A stretch of DNA of 64,000 bases from assembly GCA_020630795.1 (NCBI GenBank), contig JAHDIK010000006.1, positions 86,655 through 150,654 of the forward strand, given 5' to 3'. Every line of letters starts with the position of its first letter. The stretch's first letter is position 1. The notes under the pieces are model-generated. The model searched no databases. It was not told where the DNA came from and was given only the letters and a program-made list of their open reading frames with translations. Below are positions 40,551 through 49,442 of this stretch, in pieces. This DNA is from Colwellia sp. Its GTDB lineage: Bacteria; Pseudomonadota; Gammaproteobacteria; Enterobacterales; Alteromonadaceae. A program made the translations under genes and the position numbers.

Positions 40551-40597
40551 GAAACATTACAAACAGAGCAATATTTATCAGTTAATTTGAGGTTAGC

Positions 40598-42028
40598 ATG
40601 AGCAACGAAATTAAAACTCAGGTAGTAGTTTTAGGTGCAGGTCCTGGTGGCTATTCAGCTGCTTTCCGCGCTGCGGATTTAGGTTTAGATGTAGTATTAG
40701 TAGAAAGCCGCGAAACACTAGGTGGTGTTTGTCTTAACGTAGGTTGTATTCCATCAAAAGCATTATTACATGTTGCAAAAGTTATTGATGATGCTGCGGA
40801 AATGGCATCTCATGGTGTTACATTTGGTAAGCCAGAAATCGATTTAGATAAAATCCGCAACTGGAAAGAAAGCGTAATTGGGCAGTTAACTGGTGGTTTA
40901 GGTGGAATGGCTAAAGCACGTAAGGTTAACACTGTTTACGGTTACGGTAAGTTTACATCAGATAAAACGATTGTTGTTGAAGGTGCTGACGGCGCAACAA
41001 CTATCACATTTGATAACGCGATTATTGCAGCGGGTTCTTCGGTAGTAGATTTACCGTTTATTCCTAAAGATGACCCTCGTGTTATTGATTCTACAGGCGC
41101 TTTAGAACTTAAAGACGTACCTGGTGAAATGCTTGTATTAGGTGGTGGAATCATCGGTTTAGAAATGGGAACAGTATACAATGCGTTAGGTTCTAACGTG
41201 TCTGTTGTTGAGTTTGCTGACCAATTAGTTCCTGCAGCGGATAAAGATATTGTTAAAATTTACACTAACTACAACAAAGACAAGTTCAACATCATGTTGT
41301 CTACTAAAGTTGTTGCTGTTGACGCTAAAGACGACGGTTTATACGTAACGTTTGAGGGTAAAAATGCACCTGAAGGGCAAGTACGTTACGACAAAATTTT
41401 AGTAGCTGTTGGTCGTAAGCCTAATGGTCACTTAGTAGACGCTGACAAAGCAGGTGTTAACGTAGACGAGCGCGGCTTTATCAACGTTACAAACGAACTA
41501 CGTACAAACGTAAACCACATCTTTGCGATTGGTGACGTTGTAGGCCAACCTATGCTTGCTCACAAAGCTGTTCATGAAGCACATTGTGCTGCTGAAGTTA
41601 TTTCAGGTAAAAAGCACACCTTTGAACCTCGTTGTATCCCTTCAATTGCTTATACTGATCCAGAAATGGCTTGGGTTGGTGTTACAGAGCGTGAAGCTAA
41701 AGAACAAGGTTTAAATATTGAAGTTGCTAACTTCCCATGGGCTGCTTCTGGACGAGCGATAGCTTCTGCACGTACAGAAGGTAAAACTAAGATGATCTTT
41801 GAAAAAGAAACAGGTCGTGTTCTTGGTGGTGCTATTGTTGGTATTAATGCTGGTGAAATGCTTGGCGAAGTGTGTTTAGCGGTTGAAATGGGCGCAGATG
41901 CTGAAGATGTTGGTTTAACTATTCATGCTCACCCAACGTTAAATGAATCAATTGGCTTAGCGGCAGAGATTTTTGAAGGGTCAATCACTGACTTACCTAA
42001 CGCAAAAGCTGTTAAGAAAAAGAAGTAA
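40598..42028 (+). CDS. lpd: Dihydrolipoyl dehydrogenase E3 Lpd
   Basis: FAD-dependent E3 that reoxidises dihydrolipoyl groups of pyruvate and 2-oxoglutarate dehydrogenases, making NADH. N-terminal FAD motif VVVLGAGPGGYSAAF, redox-active disulfide in GGVCLNVGCIPSK (about residues 42-54), NAD-binding GGGIIGLEMG and C-terminal catalytic HAHPTLNE are all present. Length 476 aa is normal. Start ATG has GAGG about 7 nt upstream. It ends in a UUCG-capped terminator. Confidence 0.97.
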   Translation: MSNEIKTQVVVLGAGPGGYSAAFRAADLGLDVVLVESRETLGGVCLNVGCIPSKALLHVAKVIDDAAEMASHGVTFGKPEIDLDKIRNWKESVIGQLTGGLGGMAKARKVNTVYGYGKFTSDKTIVVEGADGATTITFDNAIIAAGSSVVDLPFIPKDDPRVIDSTGALELKDVPGEMLVLGGGIIGLEMGTVYNALGSNVSVVEFADQLVPAADKDIVKIYTNYNKDKFNIMLSTKVVAVDAKDDGLYVTFEGKNAPEGQVRYDKILVAVGRKPNGHLVDADKAGVNVDERGFINVTNELRTNVNHIFAIGDVVGQPMLAHKAVHEAHCAAEVISGKKHTFEPRCIPSIAYTDPEMAWVGVTEREAKEQGLNIEVANFPWAASGRAIASARTEGKTKMIFEKETGRVLGGAIVGINAGEMLGEVCLAVEMGADAEDVGLTIHAHPTLNESIGLAAEIFEGSITDLPNAKAVKKKK

Positions 42029-42053
42029 TTGATTAATTTCAATGAGTCTACAT

Positions 42054-42079
42054 AAAACCAGCTTCGGCTGGTTTTTTTG
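42054..42079 (+). terminator. Terminator after lpd
   Basis: AAAACCAGC (42054-42062) pairs with GCTGGTTTT (42067-42075) around a TTCG tetraloop, followed by more T. A very stable hairpin with a classic tail. Confidence 0.92.
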
Positions 42080-42194
42080 TGACTGTTAGGCTGAATAGTT
42101 TACGGTTTGTATTTATAACGTTGGCAAAACCCTTTTCTTTCGTGTTTTAAATGTGTAAATTATTTTAAATTTTCGGCTCGAAGGAGCGTTTTTA

Positions 42195-42545
42195 ATGAAA
42201 CTTATATATGTGGTCGCTTTCGTAACATTAATAGGCGGATGTGCACAGGGTATAAAAAACAACGAGTCTTTCGAAGGTAAGGCATGGGACTTTGATCATC
42301 AAGTGCAGTTTGATCAACAAAAGTTAGATGACAATAAATACTTTGTGAGGGTACGCTCTACCAGTAGAACCCGTTTTAGTACACTGGCAACATTTTTAGT
42401 ACGCCAGTCTTTAACGGTATGTAAAAGCTACGGCTTTAAGATTGAAATTTTAGATGGTGTAGAGAGCTATAATGAAGAAAAGTATTATGATAGCTATATA
42501 GCGTCTTCTTTAGAGGCTAATATAGAATGTCCGGATTCAAAGTAA
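42195..42545 (+). CDS. Small predicted lipoprotein of unknown function
   Basis: 116-aa protein I do not recognise. The N-terminus has a hydrophobic stretch ending IGGC at residues 13-16, which fits a lipoprotein signal peptide with lipidated Cys16. The mature part is hydrophilic with two further cysteines (in LTVCKSYG and NIECPDSK) that could form a disulfide, and a region VRVRSTSRTRFSTLA. A GGAG ribosome site precedes the ATG. It lies alone between the lpd terminator and the long aconitase gene. Confidence 0.7.
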   Translation: MKLIYVVAFVTLIGGCAQGIKNNESFEGKAWDFDHQVQFDQQKLDDNKYFVRVRSTSRTRFSTLATFLVRQSLTVCKSYGFKIEILDGVESYNEEKYYDSYIASSLEANIECPDSK

Positions 42546-42684
42546 TCCATTTTAAAAAATTACAAAAGAGCTATTTCATAGGGTTTATTAAGGACTGAGA
42601 CTTTATAAAGGATATGAAGTGACAGAATACTAGTCGTAGCGTTGTAGATGTGAAAACTTAATACATTACTATCAAAAATATAAA

Positions 42685-42719
42685 AAGGGCTGCTTATCTA
42701 TTCTAAATAAGCAGCCCTT
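42685..42719 (-). terminator. Terminator after the long aconitase gene
   Basis: Stem of 13 bp: 42685-42697 pairs with 42707-42719 over a 9-nt loop, GC-rich in the middle (GGGCTGC). On the minus strand it is followed by TTTTTATAT. Confidence 0.88.
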
Positions 42720-42755
42720 ATATTTTACACGGTCGTGTTATTTACATTGCAATGA

Positions 42756-45557
42756 CTAACTAGGATCTGCAATTCTAACCGCTGGAGCCGTTGTCATCGC
42801 TTCTGTAGGTGGAGCAAAGCGAGTTAAGTCAATACCTTCTACCGCTGCTGTATACTCATCCATTGTTGGGAAGCGACCTAAGATACTTGAAAGTACAACG
42901 AGTGGAGTTGAACCAAGTAAAGATTCACCTTTCTTGTCAGCCGTATCGGCAACAACGCGGCCTTGGAATAGACGTGTTGAAGTAGCAATAACAGTGTCGC
43001 CAGGTTCAGCTTTTTCTTGGTTACCCATACATAAGTTACAACCAGGACGTTCTAGATACATGATATTGTCGTATTTCGTACGAGCTTCACCTTTAGGGTT
43101 AGCGTCGTCAAATACAAAGCCTGAGTATTTCTCTAGTACTGCCCAATCACCTTCAGCTTTTAACTCATCAACAATGTTGTATGTTGGTGGTGCAACTACT
43201 AATGGTGCTTTAAACTCTATACTGCCGTTCTGTTTTTCTAGGTTACGTAGCATTTGAGCGATGATTTGCATATCACCCTTATGAACCATACATGAGCCTA
43301 CAAAACCTAAATCTACAGGTTTTCCATCATAGTACGAAACAGGGCGAATAACATCGTGAGTATAACGCTTAGATACGTCGTCGTTGTTAACGTCTGGATC
43401 GGCGATCATTGGTTCAACTATGGTATCTAAATCGACTAATACTTCAGCATAATATTTTGCTGTGCTATCTGGTGCTAATGCGGGCTGCTCGCCAGATTTA
43501 ATACCAGCAATACGTTCATCTGCTAGGTTAATCAAACCAGCTAATGTACCAGCTTTATTTTCCATACCCTTATCAATCATGATTTGGATACGGCTTTTAG
43601 CTAGTTCGATTGATTTAATCAATGTTTCATCGTTAGAAATACAGATTGAAGCTTTTGCCTTCATTTCTGCAGTCCAATCAGTAAACGTAAATGCTTGGTC
43701 AGCCAACAAAGTTCCAATATGTACTTCAATAATGCGACCTTGGAATACGTTCTCTCCGCCAAATTGATTAAGCATTTGAGCTTGAGTTGCGTGTACAACG
43801 TCACGGAAATCCATGTGGCCAGCCATTTTACCTTTAAAGGTTACTTTAACTGATTCAGGAATTGGCATTGCTGATTCGCCTGTTGCAAGTGCTAACGCAA
43901 CCGTACCCGAATCGGCACCGAATGCTACACCTTTAGACATACGAGTGTGAGAATCACCACCAATGATGATTGAGCGGTCGTCAACCGTAATATCGTTTAA
44001 CACTTTATGAATAACATCGGTCATTGCATGGTATTCACCTTTTGGATCACGAGCTGTGATTAGACCAAAGGCGTTCATGAAACTCATTAACTTAGGAATG
44101 TTAGCTTTTGCTTTGCTATCCCATACAGATGCAGTGTGACAACCTGATTGGTATGCACCGTCAACAATAGGAGAGATAGTTGAAGCAGCCATCGCTTCTA
44201 GTTCTTGGCAAGTCATTGGGCCCGTAGTATCTTGAGAACCAACAATGTTTACTTTTACACGTACGTTAGAACCAGCATGCAACGGAGTCTCTGATGCAAC
44301 ACCAACAGCGTTACGGTTAAATATTTTCTCTACCGCAGTTAAGCCTTGGCCGTCGTTTGAAATTTCTTTAGCAGCAGCGTAAACAGCAGGAGCTTTGATA
44401 CCTAACGTTTCGGCAGCAAATGTTTGTAACTTCTTACCAAATACAACTGCGTATGAACCGCCTGCTTTCATGAACTCAACTTTTTGAGGAGTAAAAGCAG
44501 ATGAAACATCTGATAATTCTTTATCGCCGTTATACAGTTTTTTCGCTTTGGTATCGATAGTTAATACGGTACCCGTAGCAACTGAATAAACTTCTTCTAA
44601 AACAATGTCGCCGTCTTCGTCAGTTACCGTATTACCGTTAGCATCAACTTTCTTAACCCAGTTTTTAAGATCAAGACCTATACCGCCAGTTACGTCAACA
44701 GTTGTAAGGAAGATAGGAGCGATACCATTTGTACCAGCAACAACTGGAGCAATGTTGATAAACGGAACGTAAGGACTTGCTTGTTTACCAGCCCAAAGTG
44801 CAACGTTATTAACACCAGACATACGTGAAGAACCAACACCCATAGTTCCTTTTTCTGCAATAAGCATTACTTTAGCGTTAGGGTGCTTAGCTTGAAGTGC
44901 TTGGATTTCTTTTTGAGCTTCAGGAGTGATCATACACTGGCCGTGTAACTCACGGTCAGCACGTGAGTGTGCCTGGTGACCAGGAGAAAGTAAATCAGTT
45001 GAGATGTCGCCTTCACCTGCGATGTAAGTTACAACGTCAATTTTTTCGTCAATAGCAGGAAGCTTAGTGAAAAACTCTGCGTTTGCGTAACTTTCTAATA
45101 GGTTTTTAGCTACAGCGTTTCCAGATTTATATGCTGTTTCTAAACGAGTCATATCTGCGTCGTACAAGAATACTTGTGTTTTTAAAACGTCTGAAGCTGG
45201 AGCAGAAACTGCCTCATTATCGCTTAGTGCAAGATCGAGTAGCACTTCAATCGAAGGTCCACCTTTCATGTGAGAAAGTAATTCAAAAGCGAACGCTGGA
45301 GTAATTTCTGCTACTTGCTCTTCGCCTAGAATAATTGCTTTTAAGAATTTAGCTTTCTCGCCAGCTGCACTTGTTGTTCCTGGAAGCGTGTTGTAGATAA
45401 AAAAGTTAAGAGAATCTTCACGGTGTGCATTCCCTTGATCTTTAATTTGTTCGATAATTTCAGCTAACAACTCTGCGCTATCAATAGGCTTAGGTGCTAA
45501 ACCAAGCTCCTTCTTACGGGTTTCAATTTCCGCTATATATTTTGAATAAAGGCTCAT
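42756..45557 (-). CDS. Long AcnB-type aconitase paralogue (bifunctional aconitate hydratase 2/2-methylisocitrate dehydratase family)
   Basis: 933-aa iron-sulfur dehydratase of the AcnB type, expected to interconvert citrate and isocitrate and perhaps 2-methylisocitrate. Cluster cysteines are in GSCMVHKGD and PGCNLCMGNQ; the GGDSHTRMSKG and [11 protein letters not shown] active-site segments are present. It is about 70 residues longer than classical AcnB, with extra sequence around KKVDANGNTVTDEDGD. The N-terminal region (YSKYIAEIETRKKELG, NFFIYNTLPGTTSAAGEKAK) resembles Bacteroidota-type AcnB as I remember it. It is divergent from classical acnB 260 bp away. Which substrate it prefers cannot be read from sequence. 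Confidence 0.88.
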   Translation of the reverse strand: MSLYSKYIAEIETRKKELGLAPKPIDSAELLAEIIEQIKDQGNAHREDSLNFFIYNTLPGTTSAAGEKAKFLKAIILGEEQVAEITPAFAFELLSHMKGGPSIEVLLDLALSDNEAVSAPASDVLKTQVFLYDADMTRLETAYKSGNAVAKNLLESYANAEFFTKLPAIDEKIDVVTYIAGEGDISTDLLSPGHQAHSRADRELHGQCMITPEAQKEIQALQAKHPNAKVMLIAEKGTMGVGSSRMSGVNNVALWAGKQASPYVPFINIAPVVAGTNGIAPIFLTTVDVTGGIGLDLKNWVKKVDANGNTVTDEDGDIVLEEVYSVATGTVLTIDTKAKKLYNGDKELSDVSSAFTPQKVEFMKAGGSYAVVFGKKLQTFAAETLGIKAPAVYAAAKEISNDGQGLTAVEKIFNRNAVGVASETPLHAGSNVRVKVNIVGSQDTTGPMTCQELEAMAASTISPIVDGAYQSGCHTASVWDSKAKANIPKLMSFMNAFGLITARDPKGEYHAMTDVIHKVLNDITVDDRSIIIGGDSHTRMSKGVAFGADSGTVALALATGESAMPIPESVKVTFKGKMAGHMDFRDVVHATQAQMLNQFGGENVFQGRIIEVHIGTLLADQAFTFTDWTAEMKAKASICISNDETLIKSIELAKSRIQIMIDKGMENKAGTLAGLINLADERIAGIKSGEQPALAPDSTAKYYAEVLVDLDTIVEPMIADPDVNNDDVSKRYTHDVIRPVSYYDGKPVDLGFVGSCMVHKGDMQIIAQMLRNLEKQNGSIEFKAPLVVAPPTYNIVDELKAEGDWAVLEKYSGFVFDDANPKGEARTKYDNIMYLERPGCNLCMGNQEKAEPGDTVIATSTRLFQGRVVADTADKKGESLLGSTPLVVLSSILGRFPTMDEYTAAVEGIDLTRFAPPTEAMTTAPAVRIADPS

Positions 45558-45581
45558 TCCATACTCTCTTTAGCTAGATTA

Positions 45582-45604
45582 TGCTAATAACATTGCAATT
45601 AGCA
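45582..45604. repeat. Inverted repeat in the leader of the long aconitase gene
   Basis: TGCTAAT (45582-45588) and ATTAGCA (45598-45604) flank a 9-nt centre containing ATTGCAAT, 25-47 bp before the ATG. It is suitably placed for an operator or for RNA-level control, but I do not recognise the binding protein. Confidence 0.4.
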
Positions 45605-45817
45605 GGGGTAATTTTTACTTATTTTACCTTATTTTTCTTCTACTACGAATCATTTGGTTAAATAAGCACTATTCATCATGTTTATGGCTGATAGACATCA
45701 AAATTATAGTGTATGTATTTCAGCACATGTAAGACTATTGTATTAGATCAAATCTCTTGAATCATATAACAGCTCGCCTATATTATTGTGTATTAATTTT
45801 GTTTAAGGGGGAATGTC

Positions 45818-48409
45818 GTGATTGGAGAATATCGTAAACATATAGAAGAGCGTGCTGCTCAAGGTATTGTACCTAAACCGCTAAATGCAGAACAAACAGC
45901 TGACCTTGTTGAGCTTATAAAGTCGCCCCCTGAAGGTGAAGAAAGCTTCCTAATCGATTTGTTAACTAATCGTGTACCTGCAGGTGTTGATGACGCAGCT
46001 TACGTTAAAGCAGGTTTTTTATCAGCTGTTGCAAAAGGCGAAACGGGCTCTCCAATTTTGTCTGCGGAAAAAGCGACAGAATTATTAGGCACAATGTTAG
46101 GTGGTTATAACATTCAACCTATGATTGATTTATTAGATGACACAGCGCTATCGTCAATTGCGGCAAAAGGGTTGTCGAACACATTACTAATGTTTGACGC
46201 ATTTCATGATGTGAAAGATAAAGCTGATGCTGGAAATGAAGCGGCGAAAGCGGTTATGCAATCGTGGGCAAACGCCGAATGGTTTACGAGTAAAGAAAAA
46301 GTTGCCGAAAAAATTACGGTTAAAGTATTCAAAGTGACTGGTGAAACGAATACCGACGACTTATCTCCTGCGCCAGATGCTTGGTCTCGCCCTGATATTC
46401 CATTACACGCTAAAGCGATGCTTAAAATAGGGCGCTATGGTATAACACCTGATGAAGATGGAGTTGTAGGGCCAATACAACAAATTGAAGAGTTACAAAA
46501 AGATGGTATTCCACTCGCCTACGTTGGTGATGTAGTAGGAACAGGGTCATCGCGTAAGTCGGCTACCAATTCTGTTTTATGGTTTATGGGAGACGATATT
46601 CCGTGTATTCCTAATAAGCGTGGTGGTGGAGTTTGTTTGGGTGGGAAAATAGCGCCAATTTTTTATAATACCATGGAAGATTCAGGCGCTTTACCTATCG
46701 AATTAGATGTTCAAAAAATGCACATGGGTGATGTGATTGATATTTACCCATATGAAGGCGTCGTGAAAAATTCAGCAGGCGAAGTTATTTCTGAATTTGA
46801 ATTAAGCCCTGTATTACTTGATGAAGTTCGTGCTGGTGGTCGAATTCCTCTGATTATTGGGCGAGGCTTAACGGGAAGAGCGCGTGATGCTTTAGGTTTA
46901 CCAGCGACAGACTTATTTAGTAAACCTGAAGAAATAGAAGCCTCTAACAAAGGTTATACATTAGCGCAGAAAATGGTAGGAAAGGCATGCGGTGTTGCTG
47001 GTGTTAGAGCAGGCCAATACTGTGAACCTAAAATGACTACCGTTGGCTCTCAAGATACTACAGGGCCGATGACTAGAGATGAACTAAAAGACTTAGCTTG
47101 CTTAGGTTTTTCAGCAGATTTAACCATGCAATCTTTTTGTCATACGTCGGCATATCCCAAGCCTGTAGATGTTGTAACCCATCATACGTTACCTGACTTT
47201 ATGATGAACCGAGGCGGTGTTTCACTTCGACCAGGAGATGGAGTTATCCATTCTTGGTTAAATCGTATGTTGTTGCCTGACACTGTTGGTACAGGAGGTG
47301 ATTCACACACACGTTTTCCATTAGGTATTTCATTTCCTGCAGGTTCTGGCTTAGTGGCTTTTGCAGCTGCAACCGGCGTAATGCCTCTAGATATGCCTGA
47401 ATCCGTTTTAGTACGTTTTAAAGGCGAAATGCAACCAGGCATTACGTTGCGTGATCTTGTACATGCAATTCCATATTATGGAATTAAAAATGGTTTATTA
47501 ACCGTTGAAAAAGCGGGTAAAGTTAACGAATTTTCTGGGCGTGTTCTTGAAATTGAAGGGCTAAAAGGCCTAACAGTAGAGCAAGCTTTTGAATTGTCTG
47601 ATGCTTCTGCTGAACGTTCTGCCGCTGGTTGTACTATAAAATTAGAGCAAGAGTCTGTTGCTGAATATCTTGAATCAAATATTGTTATGCTCAAATGGAT
47701 GATCAGCGAAGGGTATGGCGATGTACGCACGATTGAACGTCGCATTAAGGGCATGCAAGAATGGTTAGCAAATCCATCACTTATGGAAGCTGATTCAGAC
47801 GCAGAATATGCTCATGTTATAGAAATAGATTTAGCTGATATTAAAGAGCCAATCGTATGTTGTCCTAATGATCCTGATGACGCTAAATTACTTTCTGATG
47901 TTCAAGGTACACAGGTAGATGAAGTGTTTATTGGCTCGTGTATGACCAATATTGGTCATTTCCGCGCAGCAGGTAAGTTGATTGAAGAGTATGGAGAAGC
48001 ATTACCTACACGTTTATGGGTAGCCCCTCCAACTAAAATGGACAGAGATCAACTAACAGCTGAAGGTTATTATGGAATTTATGGTCGTGCAGGTGCACGT
48101 ATGGAAACTCCGGGCTGTTCACTATGTATGGGAAATCAAGCTCGCGTGGCGGAAAAATCAACCGTATTGTCTACCTCTACTCGTAATTTCCCAAATCGTT
48201 TAGGTACTGGAGCTAACGTGTATTTAACGTCTGCTGAACTAGCGGGAGTTGGTGCAATATTAGGAAAACTTCCTTCGCCAGCTGAGTATATGGAATACGC
48301 GTCAAAAATAAATTCGACAGCCGCGGATACATACCGATACTTAAACTTTCATCAAATGGAAAGTTATACGAACAAAGCTGACACTGTGATTATTCAAGAA
48401 CCAGCGTAA
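45818..48409 (+). CDS. acnB: Aconitate hydratase B AcnB
   Basis: Main TCA-cycle aconitase of gammaproteobacteria, also able to act on 2-methylisocitrate. HEAT-like domain (about residues 1-160), swivel domain, then the 4Fe-4S domains. It aligns closely with E. coli AcnB throughout: [46 protein letters not shown] and GCSLCMGNQ with three cluster cysteines. Length 863 aa against 865 in E. coli. ATG or GTG: the start here is GTG at 45818 after a GGGGGAA ribosome site. E. coli AcnB also binds mRNA when the cluster is lost. Confidence 0.97.
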   Translation: MIGEYRKHIEERAAQGIVPKPLNAEQTADLVELIKSPPEGEESFLIDLLTNRVPAGVDDAAYVKAGFLSAVAKGETGSPILSAEKATELLGTMLGGYNIQPMIDLLDDTALSSIAAKGLSNTLLMFDAFHDVKDKADAGNEAAKAVMQSWANAEWFTSKEKVAEKITVKVFKVTGETNTDDLSPAPDAWSRPDIPLHAKAMLKIGRYGITPDEDGVVGPIQQIEELQKDGIPLAYVGDVVGTGSSRKSATNSVLWFMGDDIPCIPNKRGGGVCLGGKIAPIFYNTMEDSGALPIELDVQKMHMGDVIDIYPYEGVVKNSAGEVISEFELSPVLLDEVRAGGRIPLIIGRGLTGRARDALGLPATDLFSKPEEIEASNKGYTLAQKMVGKACGVAGVRAGQYCEPKMTTVGSQDTTGPMTRDELKDLACLGFSADLTMQSFCHTSAYPKPVDVVTHHTLPDFMMNRGGVSLRPGDGVIHSWLNRMLLPDTVGTGGDSHTRFPLGISFPAGSGLVAFAAATGVMPLDMPESVLVRFKGEMQPGITLRDLVHAIPYYGIKNGLLTVEKAGKVNEFSGRVLEIEGLKGLTVEQAFELSDASAERSAAGCTIKLEQESVAEYLESNIVMLKWMISEGYGDVRTIERRIKGMQEWLANPSLMEADSDAEYAHVIEIDLADIKEPIVCCPNDPDDAKLLSDVQGTQVDEVFIGSCMTNIGHFRAAGKLIEEYGEALPTRLWVAPPTKMDRDQLTAEGYYGIYGRAGARMETPGCSLCMGNQARVAEKSTVLSTSTRNFPNRLGTGANVYLTSAELAGVGAILGKLPSPAEYMEYASKINSTAADTYRYLNFHQMESYTNKADTVIIQEPA

Positions 48410-48434
48410 GCCGAAACAAAAGGTGTTATACGTT

Positions 48435-48467
48435 AAAAAAAACGCCGCTATTAGCGGCGTTTTTTAT
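48435..48467. terminator. Bidirectional terminator between acnB and the TonB-like gene
   Basis: ACGCCGC (48442-48448) pairs with GCGGCGT (48454-48460), flanked by A on the left and T on the right, so it can act in both directions. The stop codon of the minus-strand gene lies in its edge. Confidence 0.9.
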
Positions 48468-49198
48468 TCATATTTTTTCATTGCCTTTTTTATGTGGTCA
48501 CTAAAATTCTGATCAAATTCGCTCTTTCCACAGCTAAAGTACTGAGTTGAAGTTACACCTTCAATACCAACAGAAGACAAGTCTTGTTTAATAGCACAAT
48601 TACCGCTTTTTCTTTTTTCTATCGAAATTCCTGCTCCATAATTGGTAGTGCGTAACTGTTTTTCGGCCTCAATTTTCTCAGGTGTTTTCGTTGTAGATTT
48701 AGGTACCAATTTGGGGGTAGGGTTAAAAATGCTGCGAACTGTTGAATGTGTACGCTCGTTAACTGAGTCGTAAGGTGTGTTTAATTGATTTTTCCTTAGG
48801 TTATTAAGTTGTTCTTTAAGTTTTTGTTCTGTAATTATATTTTTAGGTTCATCTTTTAACGAATATTTGTTTTTTACGTGTTTGGTCTTTTCTATTGTTT
48901 GTATTTTAGGTTTGTCAGTTTTTTTTATAGATAGTGACTTACTAACTTTTTTTTTCGGAGCCTGAACTATAGGTTGTGATTTAGGTGTTGATACGTATTT
49001 TTCACTACTTTGCTCAATGGTATTCGTTACCTTTTGGCGAATAGGCGTATATAAAAAACTCTTTATAGTTTGAGGTTTATTCGCTTTAGGTTTAGGAATT
49101 GATGTTTGTGTTTTACAAAACTGTGCAGAAAGTAACAAAAATAAAATGGCGTGGAGTAATAAAGAAACTAACAACGCTTTTGTTACACCATTCAACAA
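48464..49198 (-). CDS. TonB/TolA-like inner-membrane protein
   Basis: 244-aa protein with one N-terminal membrane segment (about residues 7-26), a long Lys/Pro/Thr-rich linker (about 30-190) and a small C-terminal domain (about 195-244) containing two cysteines (GNCAIKQDL and YFSCGKSEF). This is the plan of TonB or TolA: a cytoplasmic-membrane anchor, a periplasm-spanning linker and an outer-membrane-facing domain. No clear YP motif of canonical TonB is present. It diverges from a TonB-dependent receptor, so an energising role is plausible but unproven; TolA-like function is an alternative. Confidence 0.55.
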   Translation of the reverse strand: MLNGVTKALLVSLLLHAILFLLLSAQFCKTQTSIPKPKANKPQTIKSFLYTPIRQKVTNTIEQSSEKYVSTPKSQPIVQAPKKKVSKSLSIKKTDKPKIQTIEKTKHVKNKYSLKDEPKNIITEQKLKEQLNNLRKNQLNTPYDSVNERTHSTVRSIFNPTPKLVPKSTTKTPEKIEAEKQLRTTNYGAGISIEKRKSGNCAIKQDLSSVGIEGVTSTQYFSCGKSEFDQNFSDHIKKAMKKYE

Positions 49199-49325
49199 AC
49201 TATTTCCCCAATAAAAACTATATATATCAGAGCAGCAACTTTCTAATTAGTTCCCTTTATAAAAAGTAATCACAAAATGAGTTATACATCAATAATGAAA
49301 ATTACACATTGTTAACAAAATACGA

Positions 49326-49353
49326 TTGACAATGGTGCTTAAGAGGCTATAAA
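49326..49353 (+). promoter_or_regulatory. Predicted promoter of the receptor gene
   Basis: TTGACA (49326-49331), 16-nt spacer, TATAAA (49348-49353): near-consensus sigma70 promoter. The leader would be about 80 nt. I found no recognised operator in the 244-bp divergent gap. Confidence 0.7.
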
Positions 49354-49442
49354 GTGGTCAATACAGGTATAGCTTGTAAGGTTATTTTCCAAGTGTTGTA
49401 CCTGACAAAAAAACATGAAAACAAAATATATAGGGGATTCAT

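Noticed and set aside
49364-49404. CAGGTA...TACCTG inverted repeat before the receptor gene
   Set aside because: The arms are six bases and 29 nt apart, easily chance.
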